DNA of 7,323 bases from an uncultured Victivallales bacterium (GTDB taxonomy: Bacteria > Verrucomicrobiota > Lentisphaeria > Oligosphaerales > JAFGRS01). A model generated the notes under the pieces. It was not told the DNA's origin. It was given only the letters and a program-made list of their open reading frames with translations, and made no database searches. Where the stretch lies: positions 1 through 7,323 of the forward strand of contig CAILKC010000756.1 in assembly GCA_903834675.1 (NCBI GenBank), given 5' to 3'. The translations under genes and the position numbers were made by a program. Shown one piece after another: positions 7,285 to 7,323 of the stretch (positions are counted from its first letter, which is position 1; the number at the start of each line of letters is the position of its first letter).

Positions 7285-7313
7285 CGATTCGATCCCGATT
7301 TCAATCTCGATCC
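7285..7313. repeat. Degenerate hexamer-period array (CGATYY)
   Basis: CGAT or CAAT starts at 7285, 7290, 7296, 7302 and 7308, giving a period of 5, then 6, 6 and 6 bases. It is a short degenerate tandem array in the upstream non-coding region, near the window edge. I believe similar GATTTC/GATTCC arrays occur between genes in some Verrucomicrobia, but this is recollection only. Confidence 0.45.
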
Positions 7314-7323
7314 GCCATCCCAC

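Overview
The window is GC-rich chromosomal DNA, apparently bacterial. It holds two convincing genes, both on the minus strand, and a gene-poor left end. The giant modular secreted protein, with PPDT-type propeller, Ig-like, kelch-like, SbsA-like and InlB-type repeat domains, the strong AGGAGG/AGGAG ribosome sites and the hairpin-rich intergenic repeat all suggest a Gram-negative environmental bacterium. The PVC group, particularly Verrucomicrobia, is my best guess. That is inference from protein style; no phylogenetic marker is present.

Layout, right to left in the direction of transcription. Positions 7323-7080 are a non-coding upstream region with a short hexamer-period array (7285-7313) and an AT-rich island (7121-7177) that is the best place for a promoter. 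Positions 7066-1271 encode a 1931-residue exported mosaic protein. In order it has a signal peptide, an N-terminal propeller-like domain, three Ig-like domains, six kelch-like blades, a fourth Ig-like domain, two further bacterial Ig-type domains, three InlB-type repeats and a C-terminal module of about 234 residues that I cannot assign to a named family. A 153-bp gap without a clear terminator follows. Positions 1117-584 encode a 177-residue exported thioredoxin-fold protein with a CPDC active site, resembling nucleoredoxin/tryparedoxin.

The left 580 bp carry no convincing intact gene. An ORF beginning directly at the thioredoxin stop (TGAATG, 581-586) contains a 33-residue stretch, 25 residues identical to the C-terminal module of the giant protein. 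It is a remnant of a paralogous gene end or of a duplicated module (425-523). Its homology stops abruptly at about 425, where a block with at least eight stem-loops begins (62-410). This block looks like a structured dispersed repeat or a non-coding RNA.

Functionally, both gene products are predicted to be exported. The giant protein is probably a surface or secreted adhesion/binding protein. The thioredoxin-like protein would act in the periplasm. A link through disulfide formation in the Cys-containing Ig domains is possible but only inferred. I see no defence system, CRISPR array, tRNA, rRNA or transposase.
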